A stretch of 64,000 nt of DNA. It comes from Halomarina oriensis. GTDB lineage: Archaea > Halobacteriota > Halobacteria > Halobacteriales > Haloarculaceae. Both the position numbers and the translations under genes were made by a program. The DNA is taken from NCBI RefSeq assembly GCF_009791395.1, contig NZ_WSZK01000015.1, positions 186,001 to 250,000 of the forward strand. The letters are read 5' to 3'. Below, in pieces: positions 1 through 7,556 of the stretch. Under the pieces are notes generated by a model. That model was not told the origin of the DNA. It saw only the letters and a list, made by a program, of their open reading frames with translations, and did no database searches. Every line of letters starts with the position of its first letter. Positions within the stretch are counted from its first letter, which is position 1.

Positions 1-1
1 C

Positions 2-172
2 GAGAGTGAGAACTACGTCCCGCACGTCACGCTCGGGCGTGGCGGCGACGCGGGGGCGGGTACGTCGTTCTGTGAGCGCGAGGTGGAACCGGTCGAGTGG
101 CAGGTCTCTGACCTGCTGCTGTGGTCGAACCGCTGGCGTGAACCCGTGACGTCACTGGCGCTCGGGCGGTAG
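2..172 (+). CDS. 2H phosphoesterase / 2'-5' RNA ligase-like protein, C-terminal fragment
   Basis: Only the last 56 residues are inside the window; the gene starts upstream. The fragment reads in frame from base 2 and contains HVTLGR, the second of the two HxTx motifs that define the 2H phosphoesterase / 2'-5' RNA ligase superfamily, followed by the usual C-terminal hydrophobic strand (SDLLLWSN). Members act on 2',3'-cyclic phosphates or 2'-5' linked nucleotides. The first HxTx motif lies outside, so the assignment rests on one motif and the tail. A complete 2H protein (ThpR-type) also occurs at 36460-37086. The gene converges on the helicase on the other strand. Confidence 0.6.
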   Translation, partial: ESENYVPHVTLGRGGDAGAGTSFCEREVEPVEWQVSDLLLWSNRWREPVTSLALGR

Positions 173-209
173 TGGACTCTAATCGAGGCGCTCCGGTCGC
201 GGCGGTCCC

Positions 210-2561
210 CTACGGTCGCGGCGGCGACCCGTCCCACGCCTCCATATCCGAGTAGAAGTTGAGCATGGCGAACTTCAGTTTCGACGGGTCGATATCTATC
301 TGTTCGACGCGCTCCTCGGCCGGGAACGCCTCCTTGACGCTGTACTTCTTCATCTCGCGGCGAGCGCGTTTCGTGTAGCGCTCGTCGAGCAGGATCCGCA
401 CGCCGAAGTCCGCCGGCGAGCGCACGACCCGCCCGAGCGCCTGTCGGGTCTTGCGGACCGTCGGCACCTCGACGGCGTACTGCCAGCCCACGTCCGTCCC
501 GTCGAACGCCGTCTCGTAGGCGTCCTGCACCGCGTTCATCCGGTCGTCGAGGTGGGGGTAGGGCACGCCGACGACCACGACGGTCCGGGCGTCGTCGTCG
601 TCGAAGCTCACCCCCTCGGCGAGGGTGCCCCACAGCGAGGTGAACAGCACGCCGTCGTCGTCAGCGGTGAACCGCTGGCGCAACTCCTCGGCGCGTTCGC
701 CGGGCCGGTCGAGGTAGCGTGTCGCGTCGATTCCGGCCGTCCCGAGCAGGTCGTGGTAGCGCTCTGCCTCCCGATAGCTGGGGAAGAACGCGAGCGTGTT
801 CCCCGGCGTGAATTTGACGGCGTCCGCCAGCGCCGAGGCGACCCGCGTCTGCGTGTCGCGCTCCTCGCGTTTCGAGGCGAACAGCGCCGGGATGTCCACC
901 GCGTACGTCCGGCGGCGCTCCTCGGGGAACACCGCGCCGTACGCCATCTCGACCGGCCCGTCGGTGTCCGGGTCGTCGTTCTCGTCGCCGGCCTCGCCCA
1001 AATCGGCCCCCGACAGCCCCAGCACGTCGCCGAGCACGTCGAACGGTCGGAGCGTCGCGCTCATCAGGACGCTCGCGTGGAGTTCGTCGAACAGCGGTTC
1101 CGTGACACGACGCGGGATGCAGGTGTACAGTTCGGCGCGGCCGTAGATGGCGTCCTCGGCGGTCCCGCCGTCGGTCTGCGCCTGTCCGTTTCCGTTCGCA
1201 TCGACCGCGGCCCGTTCCCCGGCATCGTCGTCGCTTCCGTTGGCGTCGAAGCGGCCCGGTTCCCGCACGGAGACGACGGGGTACTGGCCCTCCTCGTCGG
1301 AGTCGCGCAACCAGTCGTCGACGAACGTCGCCGCCTGGAGGACGCGACACTCCTTGCGGGTCCGCGTCTCACCGTCCTTGTACGCCTCGTGGTACTGCCG
1401 GTCGAGGTCCTTCCCGAGTTCCAGCGCCACGTCGAGGTCCTCGTGGATGCCCTGGCCCGTGTAGGCGTCGAGGAAGGCGAGCGTCAGGTCGTCTCGGCCC
1501 CGGTCGTTGGTGATCGAGAGGTCGTACCAGTCCTCGCCGACCTCCTCGCGTTCGCCGTAGGCCAGCGCCTCCTCGTAGGTGGTCACGAGCGCCTCCCGGA
1601 ACGCGCTGACGACGTTCTCGGCCGGTTCGACGCGTGGGTCAGCGGTCTCTGCGAGTTCCGCCAGCGCGCTGTCGAGCGTCGGTTCGGCGAGCGCACGGGT
1701 CGCGTGGTCGCGGGCGGCGTCCTCGACGTTGTGCGCCTCGTCGAAGACGACGACGACGTCCTCGGGGTCCCTGCCGAGCCACCGGAAGAACTGCTCGCGG
1801 ATCATCGGGTCGAGCAGGTGGTGGTAGTTACAGACCACGAGATCGACGCCCTCCATCCCCTCTTTCAGCAGTTCGTAGCCACAGAACCCCTCCTCGTGGG
1901 CGTGTTCGTAGATGTCGTCGGGCGTCCGCACGTCCTCGAACAGCCACTCGTAGAACGGGTCGGTGTCGGCGACGAGGTTCTTGCGGTAGTACTCACAGAC
2001 CGACTGCTCGCGCAGTTCTTCGAGTTCGGTTTCGAGGGCCGTCATCTCGTCCATCACGGCCTGTCGGCTGGCGGTGGCTTCGTCGGCGGCCGCACCGCCC
2101 GTACCGGGCGACTCCGCGCCCTCCTGGGCTTCGTCGAGCAACTCGTCGCTCATCTCGCCCAGTTCGGCGCGGTCCTGTTCGACCTCCACGAGTTCCTTCG
2201 TGGTATCTCGAAGCGCCTGACACTCCTCGTAGCCCACGTCGATGTGACACATCGAGGACTTGCCTCGGAAGACGACGGTGCGGATGGGTTCTTTGCGGGT
2301 GATGGCGCGAGCCTCCTCGATGAACTGGCGGGTCTGCTGGTGGACGTTCGTCGTGATGACCACCGTCTTGTCCGTCCGCCGGGCGTGTTCGAGCGCGGGG
2401 ACCAGCGCCGCGAGGGTCTTGCCCGTGCCACAGGCCCCCTCGAACAGCACGTCACGGCCGTCGTCGAGCGCCCCCGAGATGGAGTCCATCGCCTCTCGCT
2501 GGTGGTCGTACGGACTCCCGTACGGGAAGAATCGGAGGTACTCGGGCGACGACTGGCTCAC
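210..2561 (-). CDS. XPD/Rad3-type superfamily 2 DNA helicase (Fe-S)
   Basis: ATP-dependent DNA helicase of the XPD/Rad3/DinG family, 783 residues, likely in nucleotide excision repair or resolution of blocked replication. A Walker A motif (GACGTGKT) lies near residue 43 and a DEAH box (VVFDEAHN) near residue 272. Between them are four cysteines (in MCHID, EECQAL, SVCEYY and GFCGYE) placed like the [4Fe-4S] cluster ligands of XPD. Motif VI (QALGRVVRSP) is near the C-terminus. Between the first and last cysteine pairs is an acidic, Ala/Glu-rich spacer typical of haloarchaeal proteins. The start is GTG, and a TATA-like element lies 25-31 bases upstream. A second Fe-S helicase of the same superfamily lies at 56634-58371. 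Confidence 0.9.
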   Translation of the reverse strand: MSQSSPEYLRFFPYGSPYDHQREAMDSISGALDDGRDVLFEGACGTGKTLAALVPALEHARRTDKTVVITTNVHQQTRQFIEEARAITRKEPIRTVVFRGKSSMCHIDVGYEECQALRDTTKELVEVEQDRAELGEMSDELLDEAQEGAESPGTGGAAADEATASRQAVMDEMTALETELEELREQSVCEYYRKNLVADTDPFYEWLFEDVRTPDDIYEHAHEEGFCGYELLKEGMEGVDLVVCNYHHLLDPMIREQFFRWLGRDPEDVVVVFDEAHNVEDAARDHATRALAEPTLDSALAELAETADPRVEPAENVVSAFREALVTTYEEALAYGEREEVGEDWYDLSITNDRGRDDLTLAFLDAYTGQGIHEDLDVALELGKDLDRQYHEAYKDGETRTRKECRVLQAATFVDDWLRDSDEEGQYPVVSVREPGRFDANGSDDDAGERAAVDANGNGQAQTDGGTAEDAIYGRAELYTCIPRRVTEPLFDELHASVLMSATLRPFDVLGDVLGLSGADLGEAGDENDDPDTDGPVEMAYGAVFPEERRRTYAVDIPALFASKREERDTQTRVASALADAVKFTPGNTLAFFPSYREAERYHDLLGTAGIDATRYLDRPGERAEELRQRFTADDDGVLFTSLWGTLAEGVSFDDDDARTVVVVGVPYPHLDDRMNAVQDAYETAFDGTDVGWQYAVEVPTVRKTRQALGRVVRSPADFGVRILLDERYTKRARREMKKYSVKEAFPAEERVEQIDIDPSKLKFAMLNFYSDMEAWDGSPPRP

Positions 2562-2585
2562 TGGCAGTGAGTTGTGCGCCCGGCG

Positions 2586-2592
2586 CTAAAAT
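2586..2592 (-). promoter_or_regulatory. TATA-like element of the 210-2561 helicase gene
   Basis: The minus strand reads GATTTTAG, 25-31 bases before the GTG start. This is the spacing expected of a leaderless haloarchaeal transcript and supports that start. Between this site and 2786 there is no gene. The gap holds two short palindromes: AGGTGT-GA-ACACCT at 2646-2659 and GAGGCGCCTC at 2702-2711. Confidence 0.5.
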
Positions 2593-2786
2593 CCCTCGCC
2601 CCTCGCAGTTTGGAAGGTCTCTCTCGTTCGGGTGTCGTGGCAGGAAGGTGTGAACACCTCGAAACCCCCCACCGGGACGACTCGCGCTGAGGGCTTTCGA
2701 GGAGGCGCCTCAACAACGATTCCAGGCAGGGTCTTCGTGTGGTCTGTATCGACGAACTGGGGTACAGCGAGACTCGATACTCCCGG

Positions 2787-3734
2787 TCAAACCTCGGGTT
2801 CGATGTACACCTTCCGCACCTGCGGTTCGCGCTCGATGATGGTGTCCTCGATGCCCGTGATGGCGTCGTCGATACCCTCCACGTCGAGGCTGTCGTCGAA
2901 GCTCACGTCGGCGGTGACGATGAGTTCCTCCGGCCCGAAGTAGACCGTCCGGAACTCGTCGATGTGCTCGACGCCCTGCCACTCGCGGATGATACTGCGA
3001 AGCTGCTCCTCCTCGTCCGACGGGAGTGACTCGCCGATGAGCAGCCGCTTGTTCTCCCACGCCAGCGCGAGCGCGAAGCCCATCAGCATCAGGCCGATGA
3101 CGACCGACCCGATGGCGTCGTATACGGGGTTGCCCGTGTACCGCGAGAGGAAGATAGCCAGCATGGCGATGCCCGCCCCACCGAGCGCGATGGAGTCCTC
3201 GGTGAACGCGGTGAGGGTGGTCACGTCGCTGGTCTTGCGAAACGCCTCGCGGAGCGTCTCCCACTCGTGTTCGACCATCTGCTTCGAGAGGCCCTGATAC
3301 GCCTTGTAGAGCGCCCACGTCTCGAAGATAATCGCGCCGGTGAGGACGATGTAGTTGACCCAGACGCTCGGAATCTGTGCGCCGACGACTGGAAGGGTCA
3401 CGCTCCCCGTCGCCACCTCGCCACCGTGCATGATGGCGTGGTAGCCGTGTTTCAGCGACTCCCAGCCGGCGATGCCGAACAGGAGGACGGCGACGAGAAA
3501 GGAGTAGAAGAACTGTGCCTTGCCGTACCCGAAGGGGTGGCTCTGGTCGGCCTCGCGGCCGCTGTAGCGGATGCCGAACAGGAGGAACACCTGGTTGCCC
3601 GTGTCGGAGATGGAGTGGTACGTCTCCGAGAGCATGGAGGGACTCTGGGTGAGGAGGTAGCCCCCGAACTTCATCACGGCAATCGCCCCGTTGGCGATGA
3701 GCGCGGCGAGAACGACCGACTTGCTGCTTGCCAT
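2787..3734 (-). CDS. CDF-family cation efflux transporter
   Basis: Cation diffusion facilitator, a proton-coupled exporter of divalent metals such as Zn, Fe, Mn or Co, in the cytoplasmic membrane. 315 residues. The first helix follows the start (VVLAALIANGAIAVMKF) and carries the family's early Ser/His motif region (SMLSETYHSISDTGNQ). Several further helices follow, then a soluble C-terminal domain (from about residue 225) with the ferredoxin-like fold typical of CDF proteins (IREWQGVEHIDEF). The frame stays open far upstream, but that part overlaps the divergent phosphodiesterase gene and lacks halophile composition, so MASSKS is taken as the start. The metal cannot be told from the sequence. 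Confidence 0.88.
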   Translation of the reverse strand: MASSKSVVLAALIANGAIAVMKFGGYLLTQSPSMLSETYHSISDTGNQVFLLFGIRYSGREADQSHPFGYGKAQFFYSFLVAVLLFGIAGWESLKHGYHAIMHGGEVATGSVTLPVVGAQIPSVWVNYIVLTGAIIFETWALYKAYQGLSKQMVEHEWETLREAFRKTSDVTTLTAFTEDSIALGGAGIAMLAIFLSRYTGNPVYDAIGSVVIGLMLMGFALALAWENKRLLIGESLPSDEEEQLRSIIREWQGVEHIDEFRTVYFGPEELIVTADVSFDDSLDVEGIDDAITGIEDTIIEREPQVRKVYIEPEV

Positions 3735-3804
3735 CGTCTCACCGTTCCGGGGGGACGGCAAAGAGTTACCGGAGATTGATGTAGCGGGCCGTCGCAGTCG
3801 CCGT

Positions 3805-4302
3805 ATGATTACGGTGGTCTCCGACACACACGGCCGAGACGGACACCGACTGACGGGTCGTACGCTCGACGCCGTCCGCGAGGCCGACCACGTCCTCCAC
3901 GCGGGCGACTTCAACACCGAGGCGGTCCTCGACGCCTTCCGGGAGGAGGCAGCGTCGTTCCACGGCGTCCACGGGAACAACGACACACCGGGCGTCCGCG
4001 AACGCCTGCCTCGCCGACGAACGGTCGACTTCGGCGACCTCCGTATCGCCATGGTCCACGGCCACGAACACACCGACACGTCGCTGGCACTCTACGGGAG
4101 ACAGGAGAACGCCGACCTCGTCGTCGTCGGCCACTCACACCGACCCGACTTCCGGTCCGTCGCCGACGTGCCGGTGTTGAACCCCGGCAGCCACGCCGAA
4201 CCGCGCCGCTATCACCGAGCGCACGCCGAACTCGAACACGACCCGCTCCGGGGCCGCCTCGTCCAGCCGGACGGAACGGAGCTCTCCCGGTTCGAGGTGT
4301 AG
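3805..4302 (+). CDS. YfcE/MJ0936-type metallophosphoesterase
   Basis: Small calcineurin-like phosphodiesterase, 165 residues, of the archaeal MJ0936/YfcE group, which hydrolyses phosphodiesters with two metal ions. Metal-binding motifs are in order: DTHGR (residues about 7-11), AGDFN, GNND, HGHE and GHSH, then a C-terminal NPGS motif. The start MITVVSDTHG is the family start; an open frame runs upstream to 3691 but overlaps the divergent CDF gene. It is transcribed divergently from that CDF exporter with a 70-bp gap. A perfect hairpin directly follows the stop codon. The physiological substrate is unknown. Confidence 0.88.
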   Translation: MITVVSDTHGRDGHRLTGRTLDAVREADHVLHAGDFNTEAVLDAFREEAASFHGVHGNNDTPGVRERLPRRRTVDFGDLRIAMVHGHEHTDTSLALYGRQENADLVVVGHSHRPDFRSVADVPVLNPGSHAEPRRYHRAHAELEHDPLRGRLVQPDGTELSRFEV

Positions 4303-4306
4303 CGTG

Positions 4307-4325
4307 ACCGCTCTCCGAGAGCGGT
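4307..4325 (+). terminator. Perfect 8-bp hairpin just after the phosphodiesterase stop
   Basis: ACCGCTCT, a 3-base loop, then AGAGCGGT, starting 4 bases after the stop codon. It lacks a following T-tract, so it could be a 3'-end processing or protective structure and not a terminator. The rest of the 4303-4568 gap holds a G-rich stretch, a TATA-like CTTATA near 4408 and the palindrome at 4426-4441. Confidence 0.4.
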
Positions 4326-4425
4326 GAAAGCATGGGAGGGAGGGCTGAGTCCGGTTCGGGGACCGGGGGAGGACCGAAGCTGCATCCGACACGACGTGCC
4401 CCGACAGCTTATACACGACCGAGGC

Positions 4426-4441
4426 TCAAATGGGCGTTTGA
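4426..4441. repeat. Palindrome TCAAAT-N4-GTTTGA (third copy of a shared motif)
   Basis: It reads TCAAATGGGCGTTTGA. It shares TCAAA and CGTTTGA with two palindromes at 58691-58706 and 59016-59033. It lies about 10 bases after a CTTATA element and 127 bases before the 42-residue membrane protein. It may be an operator or an element of an unrecognised transcript. Confidence 0.35.
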
Positions 4442-4568
4442 CCGATAAGCGGTGCGGGCGTCGATGGGCGTCGGAACCGCCGTCTCGCCGTCCGTGGCGG
4501 TGGCCACAGGATGCCACACCCCTCGCGGACCCCGAAACACCTTTGGCCACGACTGTGCGAGCACAGGT

Positions 4569-4697
4569 ATGTTCATCGAGGTCAGTCTGGGGATGCTCAT
4601 CATCCTGGGCGGCGTGATGGCCGTCATCCTCGCGCTCTACTTCATGTTCCGCCGGACCCTCCTGGCGTTCAACGAGGGCGTCAACGAGCGTCGCTGA
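4569..4697 (+). CDS. Small single-span membrane protein (42 aa)
   Basis: Hypothetical 42-residue protein: a short N-terminus, one hydrophobic helix (LGMLIILGGVMAVILALYFM), then a basic/polar cytoplasmic tail ending NERR. By the positive-inside rule the C-terminus is cytoplasmic. Codon use fits the neighbours. The open frame extends upstream to 4452, but that part reads as non-halophilic low-quality sequence, so MFIEVS is chosen. A weak CTTTGG element lies 23-28 bases upstream. It ends 22 bases before the convergent threonine aldolase gene. No family is recognised; it could be a small regulatory membrane peptide. Confidence 0.6.
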   Translation: MFIEVSLGMLIILGGVMAVILALYFMFRRTLLAFNEGVNERR

Positions 4698-4718
4698 CGT
4701 CGCCCCGTCGCTCCCCGG

Positions 4719-5738
4719 CTATCGCTCGCGGAGTCTGTCGAGCGCCGTCTCCACGTCCTCGCGCGAGACGTCCCAGTGGGTGACGAACCGGACGAGGTGG
4801 TCGTCGAACGGGACACCGAGCACGCCCGCCTCCGCACACTCCTCTAAGAACGCCTCGGCGGAGTCGTCGGTCGCTCCCAGCACGATGTTCGTCTCCGGCG
4901 TGTAGGGCGTGACGCCGGGGATGGCTTCCAACCCCTCGGCCAACAGCGCGGCGTGTTCGTGGTCCTCGGCCAGTCGCTCGACGTTCTCCAGTGCGAGCAG
5001 TCCCGGCCCGGCGACGATACCCGCCTGGCGCATCCCGCCGCCGAACAGTTTGCGCACCCGCCGAGCCTTCTCGACGAACGCCTCGCTCCCGGCGAGCATC
5101 GACCCGACGGGCGCGCCCAGTCCCTTCGAGAGACACATCATCGTGGAGTCGACCTCGTGGGTGAGTCGATGCAGCGGGCTGTCGAGCGCCACCGAGGCGT
5201 TGGCGAGTCGTGCGCCGTCGAGGTGGACCGGCACCCCGAGGTCGTGGGCCGCGTCCGCGACGGCGTCGATATCGGTCGGGGCGATGGCCGTCCCGCCCTT
5301 CGAGTTGTGGGTGTCTTCGAGACAGACCAGTCCCGTCCCGGGGCGGTGTCCGTCGGCTTCGACGTACGCTTCGTGGACCTGTGCGGGCGATATCACACCG
5401 CGGTCGTCGCCGTCGACGGGGCGAACCTGCAACCCCGCGTGCTGTGCGAACCCACCCAACTCCCACTTGTAGACGTGGCTCTCGCGTTCGACGATGGCCT
5501 CCTCGCCGCGCTCGGTGTGGACGCGGGCCGCTATCTGGTTGCCCATCGTCCCCGAGGGGACGTAGAGCGACGCCTCGAACCCCAGCAGGTCCGCGACCCG
5601 CGATTCGAGGTCGTTGACCGTCGGGTCCTCGCGGTAGACGTCGTCACCGACGGGCGCGTCGCGTGCGGCCTCGCGCATCGCGTCGCTCGGTCGGGTCACC
5701 GTGTCACTCCGCATGTCGATGGGTCGCTCCTCGCTCAT
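4719..5738 (-). CDS. L-threonine aldolase (beta-eliminating lyase family)
   Basis: PLP-dependent low-specificity threonine aldolase, 339 residues, cleaving threonine or allo-threonine to glycine and acetaldehyde. The family N-terminus DMRSDTVTRPS is present. So are the glycine-binding segment SGTMGNQIA, the histidine that stacks on PLP (ESHVYKWE), the PLP aspartate (HLDGARLANA) and the Schiff-base lysine in LSKGLGAPVGS. The R-rich FGGGMRQAG segment follows. The start MSEERP is chosen because upstream codons run into the promoter region of the divergent aminopeptidase gene. Confidence 0.92.
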   Translation of the reverse strand: MSEERPIDMRSDTVTRPSDAMREAARDAPVGDDVYREDPTVNDLESRVADLLGFEASLYVPSGTMGNQIAARVHTERGEEAIVERESHVYKWELGGFAQHAGLQVRPVDGDDRGVISPAQVHEAYVEADGHRPGTGLVCLEDTHNSKGGTAIAPTDIDAVADAAHDLGVPVHLDGARLANASVALDSPLHRLTHEVDSTMMCLSKGLGAPVGSMLAGSEAFVEKARRVRKLFGGGMRQAGIVAGPGLLALENVERLAEDHEHAALLAEGLEAIPGVTPYTPETNIVLGATDDSAEAFLEECAEAGVLGVPFDDHLVRFVTHWDVSREDVETALDRLRER

Positions 5739-5845
5739 GGTCCGTGCTACCGGGCCGGTGGGCAAATACGCCGTGGTCCGGCGGCGGGTCGTGACGGCCA
5801 CCCTCGACGGTCCGGCGGTTCCGAAAGCCGTTTTGACTCCCCCGA

Positions 5846-5851
5846 GGAGGT
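5846..5851 (+). promoter_or_regulatory. Shine-Dalgarno GGAGGT of the M29 aminopeptidase
   Basis: A perfect GGAGGT lies 6 bases before the ATG at 5858. Most first genes in this window look leaderless, so this strong ribosome binding site stands out and fixes the start. Confidence 0.65.
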
Positions 5852-5857
5852 CGACAC

Positions 5858-6961
5858 ATGGACCCACGCATTCGGGAACACGCACAGATCGTCGTCGAGC
5901 ACTCCACCGAGATGGAAGCCGGCGACAACGTCGTCATCGACGCCCACCCCGTCAGCGAGGACCTCGTGACGGCGCTTCACGAGGCCATCGCGGACGTCGG
6001 CGCGAACCCGCTGGTCATCCAGGAGCGCCTCGGCGAACGCTTCAAGCGCGCGTACCTCCGTAACCACGACGGCGAGTTCGACGACGAGGCCTTCCCGGAC
6101 CACGTGATGGCGCTCTACGAGGCGATGGACGTCTACATCGCCGTCCGCGCCTCGGACAACGCGACCCAGACCGCAGACGTCGACCCCGAGACGAACCAGG
6201 CGTACAACCAGCTCACCCAGCCCATCCTCGAAGAACGACTGGGCAAGACCTGGTGTCTCACGCAGTACCCCGCCGCCGCCAACGCCCAGCTCGCCGAGAT
6301 GTCCACCGACGGCTACGAGAACTTCGTCTGGGACGCCATCAACCGCGACTGGGACGAGGTCCGCGAGTTCCAGGCCGAGATGGTCGAGATTCTCGACGAC
6401 GCCAGCGAGGTGCGCATCGTCTCCGGCGAGACCACCGACGTCACGATGAGCGTCGAGGGGATGCACACGCTCAACGACTTCGGCGAGGCCAACCTCCCCG
6501 GCGGCGAGGTGTTCACCGCGCCCGTCCCCGACAGCGTCGAGGGCGAGGTGTTCTTCGACAAGCCCGTCTACCAGCAGGGCCGCGAGATTACGGACGTTCG
6601 CGTCGTCTTCGAGGGCGGCGAGATCGTCGAGTACGAGGCCGGCAAGAACGAGGAGGTACTCGACAACATCCTCAACACCGACGAGGGGGCGCGTCGCCTC
6701 GGCGAACTCGGCATCGGCATGAACCGCGCCATCGACCAGTTCACCTACAACATGCTGTTCGACGAGAAGATGGGCGACACCGTCCACATGGCCGTCGGCC
6801 GCGCCTACGACGCCTGCGTGGGGGAGGGACAGGAGACCAACGAGTCCGCGGTCCACGTCGACATGATCGTCGACATGAGCGAGGATTCGTACATCGAGGT
6901 CGACGGCGAAGTGGTCCAGCGCAACGGCACGTTCCGGTTCGAGGACGGGTTCGAGGGGTAG
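5858..6961 (+). CDS. M29 family aminopeptidase (AmpS/PepS type)
   Basis: Cytoplasmic metallo-aminopeptidase of family M29, 367 residues (family about 370-410), releasing N-terminal residues from peptides with a dinuclear metal site. Family motifs: LPGGEVFTAP with candidate ligand Glu217, ELGIGMNRAID, an AVGRAYD segment, and SAVHVDMIVD with His333 and Asp335 as candidate ligands. The strong ribosome binding site supports the start. It probably acts with the S9 peptidase and the Dpp importer encoded further on in peptide catabolism, but that link is inference. Confidence 0.92.
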   Translation: MDPRIREHAQIVVEHSTEMEAGDNVVIDAHPVSEDLVTALHEAIADVGANPLVIQERLGERFKRAYLRNHDGEFDDEAFPDHVMALYEAMDVYIAVRASDNATQTADVDPETNQAYNQLTQPILEERLGKTWCLTQYPAAANAQLAEMSTDGYENFVWDAINRDWDEVREFQAEMVEILDDASEVRIVSGETTDVTMSVEGMHTLNDFGEANLPGGEVFTAPVPDSVEGEVFFDKPVYQQGREITDVRVVFEGGEIVEYEAGKNEEVLDNILNTDEGARRLGELGIGMNRAIDQFTYNMLFDEKMGDTVHMAVGRAYDACVGEGQETNESAVHVDMIVDMSEDSYIEVDGEVVQRNGTFRFEDGFEG

Positions 6962-6992
6962 CGAGGCACGAGTGAAACGAGCGCCTCGGGAC

Positions 6993-7024
6993 ATCCGAAC
7001 GGTGAACGAAGTGAGCCGTGAGGA
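6993..7024 (+). repeat. Degenerate intergenic repeat, copy 1
   Basis: A 32-base unit beginning ATCCGAACGGTGAACGAAGT that recurs at 7145-7176 with 6 mismatches. A more degenerate copy lies near 7059-7089. It follows the aminopeptidase stop. It fits the haloarchaeal habit of GAGCG/AACGAAGTGAG-type intergenic repeats. Confidence 0.5.
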
Positions 7025-7144
7025 GAGCGAGGATTTCGGTTCGCTCAACCCTCGCCTACTGAGCGGTGAGTGTTAGCGAACCGTGAAGACGGATTCGGGA
7101 AGTAGCGAGATTCTCGTTCCTTTCGGTCACTCCGAACCACGGGA

Positions 7145-7176
7145 ATCCGAGCGGTGACCGCAGGGAGCCGCGAGGA
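7145..7176 (+). repeat. Degenerate intergenic repeat, copy 2
   Basis: Begins ATCCGAGCGGTGACCGCAGG and matches 26 of 32 bases of the copy at 6993-7024, in the same orientation. It lies just before the convergent cutA stop. The 243-bp gap 6962-7204 holds these repeats and no gene. Confidence 0.5.
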
Positions 7177-7204
7177 CGGTCCGTAGCCCGACCGCGGTTC
7201 CAGC

Positions 7205-7513
7205 CTATCGCGTCTCCTCGGTGATCCACGCCAGAAACTCGTCGGTGCCACCGATTTCTGAGTAGGTGATTCCCGGCAGGTCGTCGCTGTGGAGGTCCCG
7301 AACGAGGTCACAGAGCGCCTCGAAGTGCTCCTCGACGGTGAACGCCCGGACCGTCCAGTACTCCTCGTCGTACACCGTTCCTTCCCAGTGGTAGTGACTC
7401 GGCCCGCCCGAGAGACGCGTCCCCGCGGCGAGTCGCTCCTCGACGATGGCTCTGGAGATACGTTCGGCTTCGCGTTCGCCCGGCGCGCCGATGTCGACGG
7501 CGACGTGCGTCAT
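7205..7513 (-). CDS. cutA: CutA1 divalent-cation tolerance protein
   Basis: Small trimeric PII-like protein of the CutA family, 102 residues (usual 100-115). Family features: the N-terminal strand followed by an alanine/glutamate-rich helix (AERISRAIVEERLAAGTRL), the WEGTVYDEEYWTVRAFT strand pair, and the C-terminal PGITYSEIGGTDEFLAWI segment in which the last Trp packs the trimer. CutA has been linked to copper and other metal tolerance, but its biochemical role is unsettled. It lies 43 bp downstream of the S9 peptidase on the same strand and may be cotranscribed. Confidence 0.9.
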   Translation of the reverse strand: MTHVAVDIGAPGEREAERISRAIVEERLAAGTRLSGGPSHYHWEGTVYDEEYWTVRAFTVEEHFEALCDLVRDLHSDDLPGITYSEIGGTDEFLAWITEETR

Positions 7514-7556
7514 GCGGACGGTTCGGCCGGGCGCATGGTGAGTCTACCGCCGGACG

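Noticed and set aside
3735-4079. 115-residue N-terminal extension of the CDF transporter
   Set aside because: It overlaps the phosphodiesterase gene on the opposite strand and lacks any CDF feature; the helix start at MASSKS fits the family.
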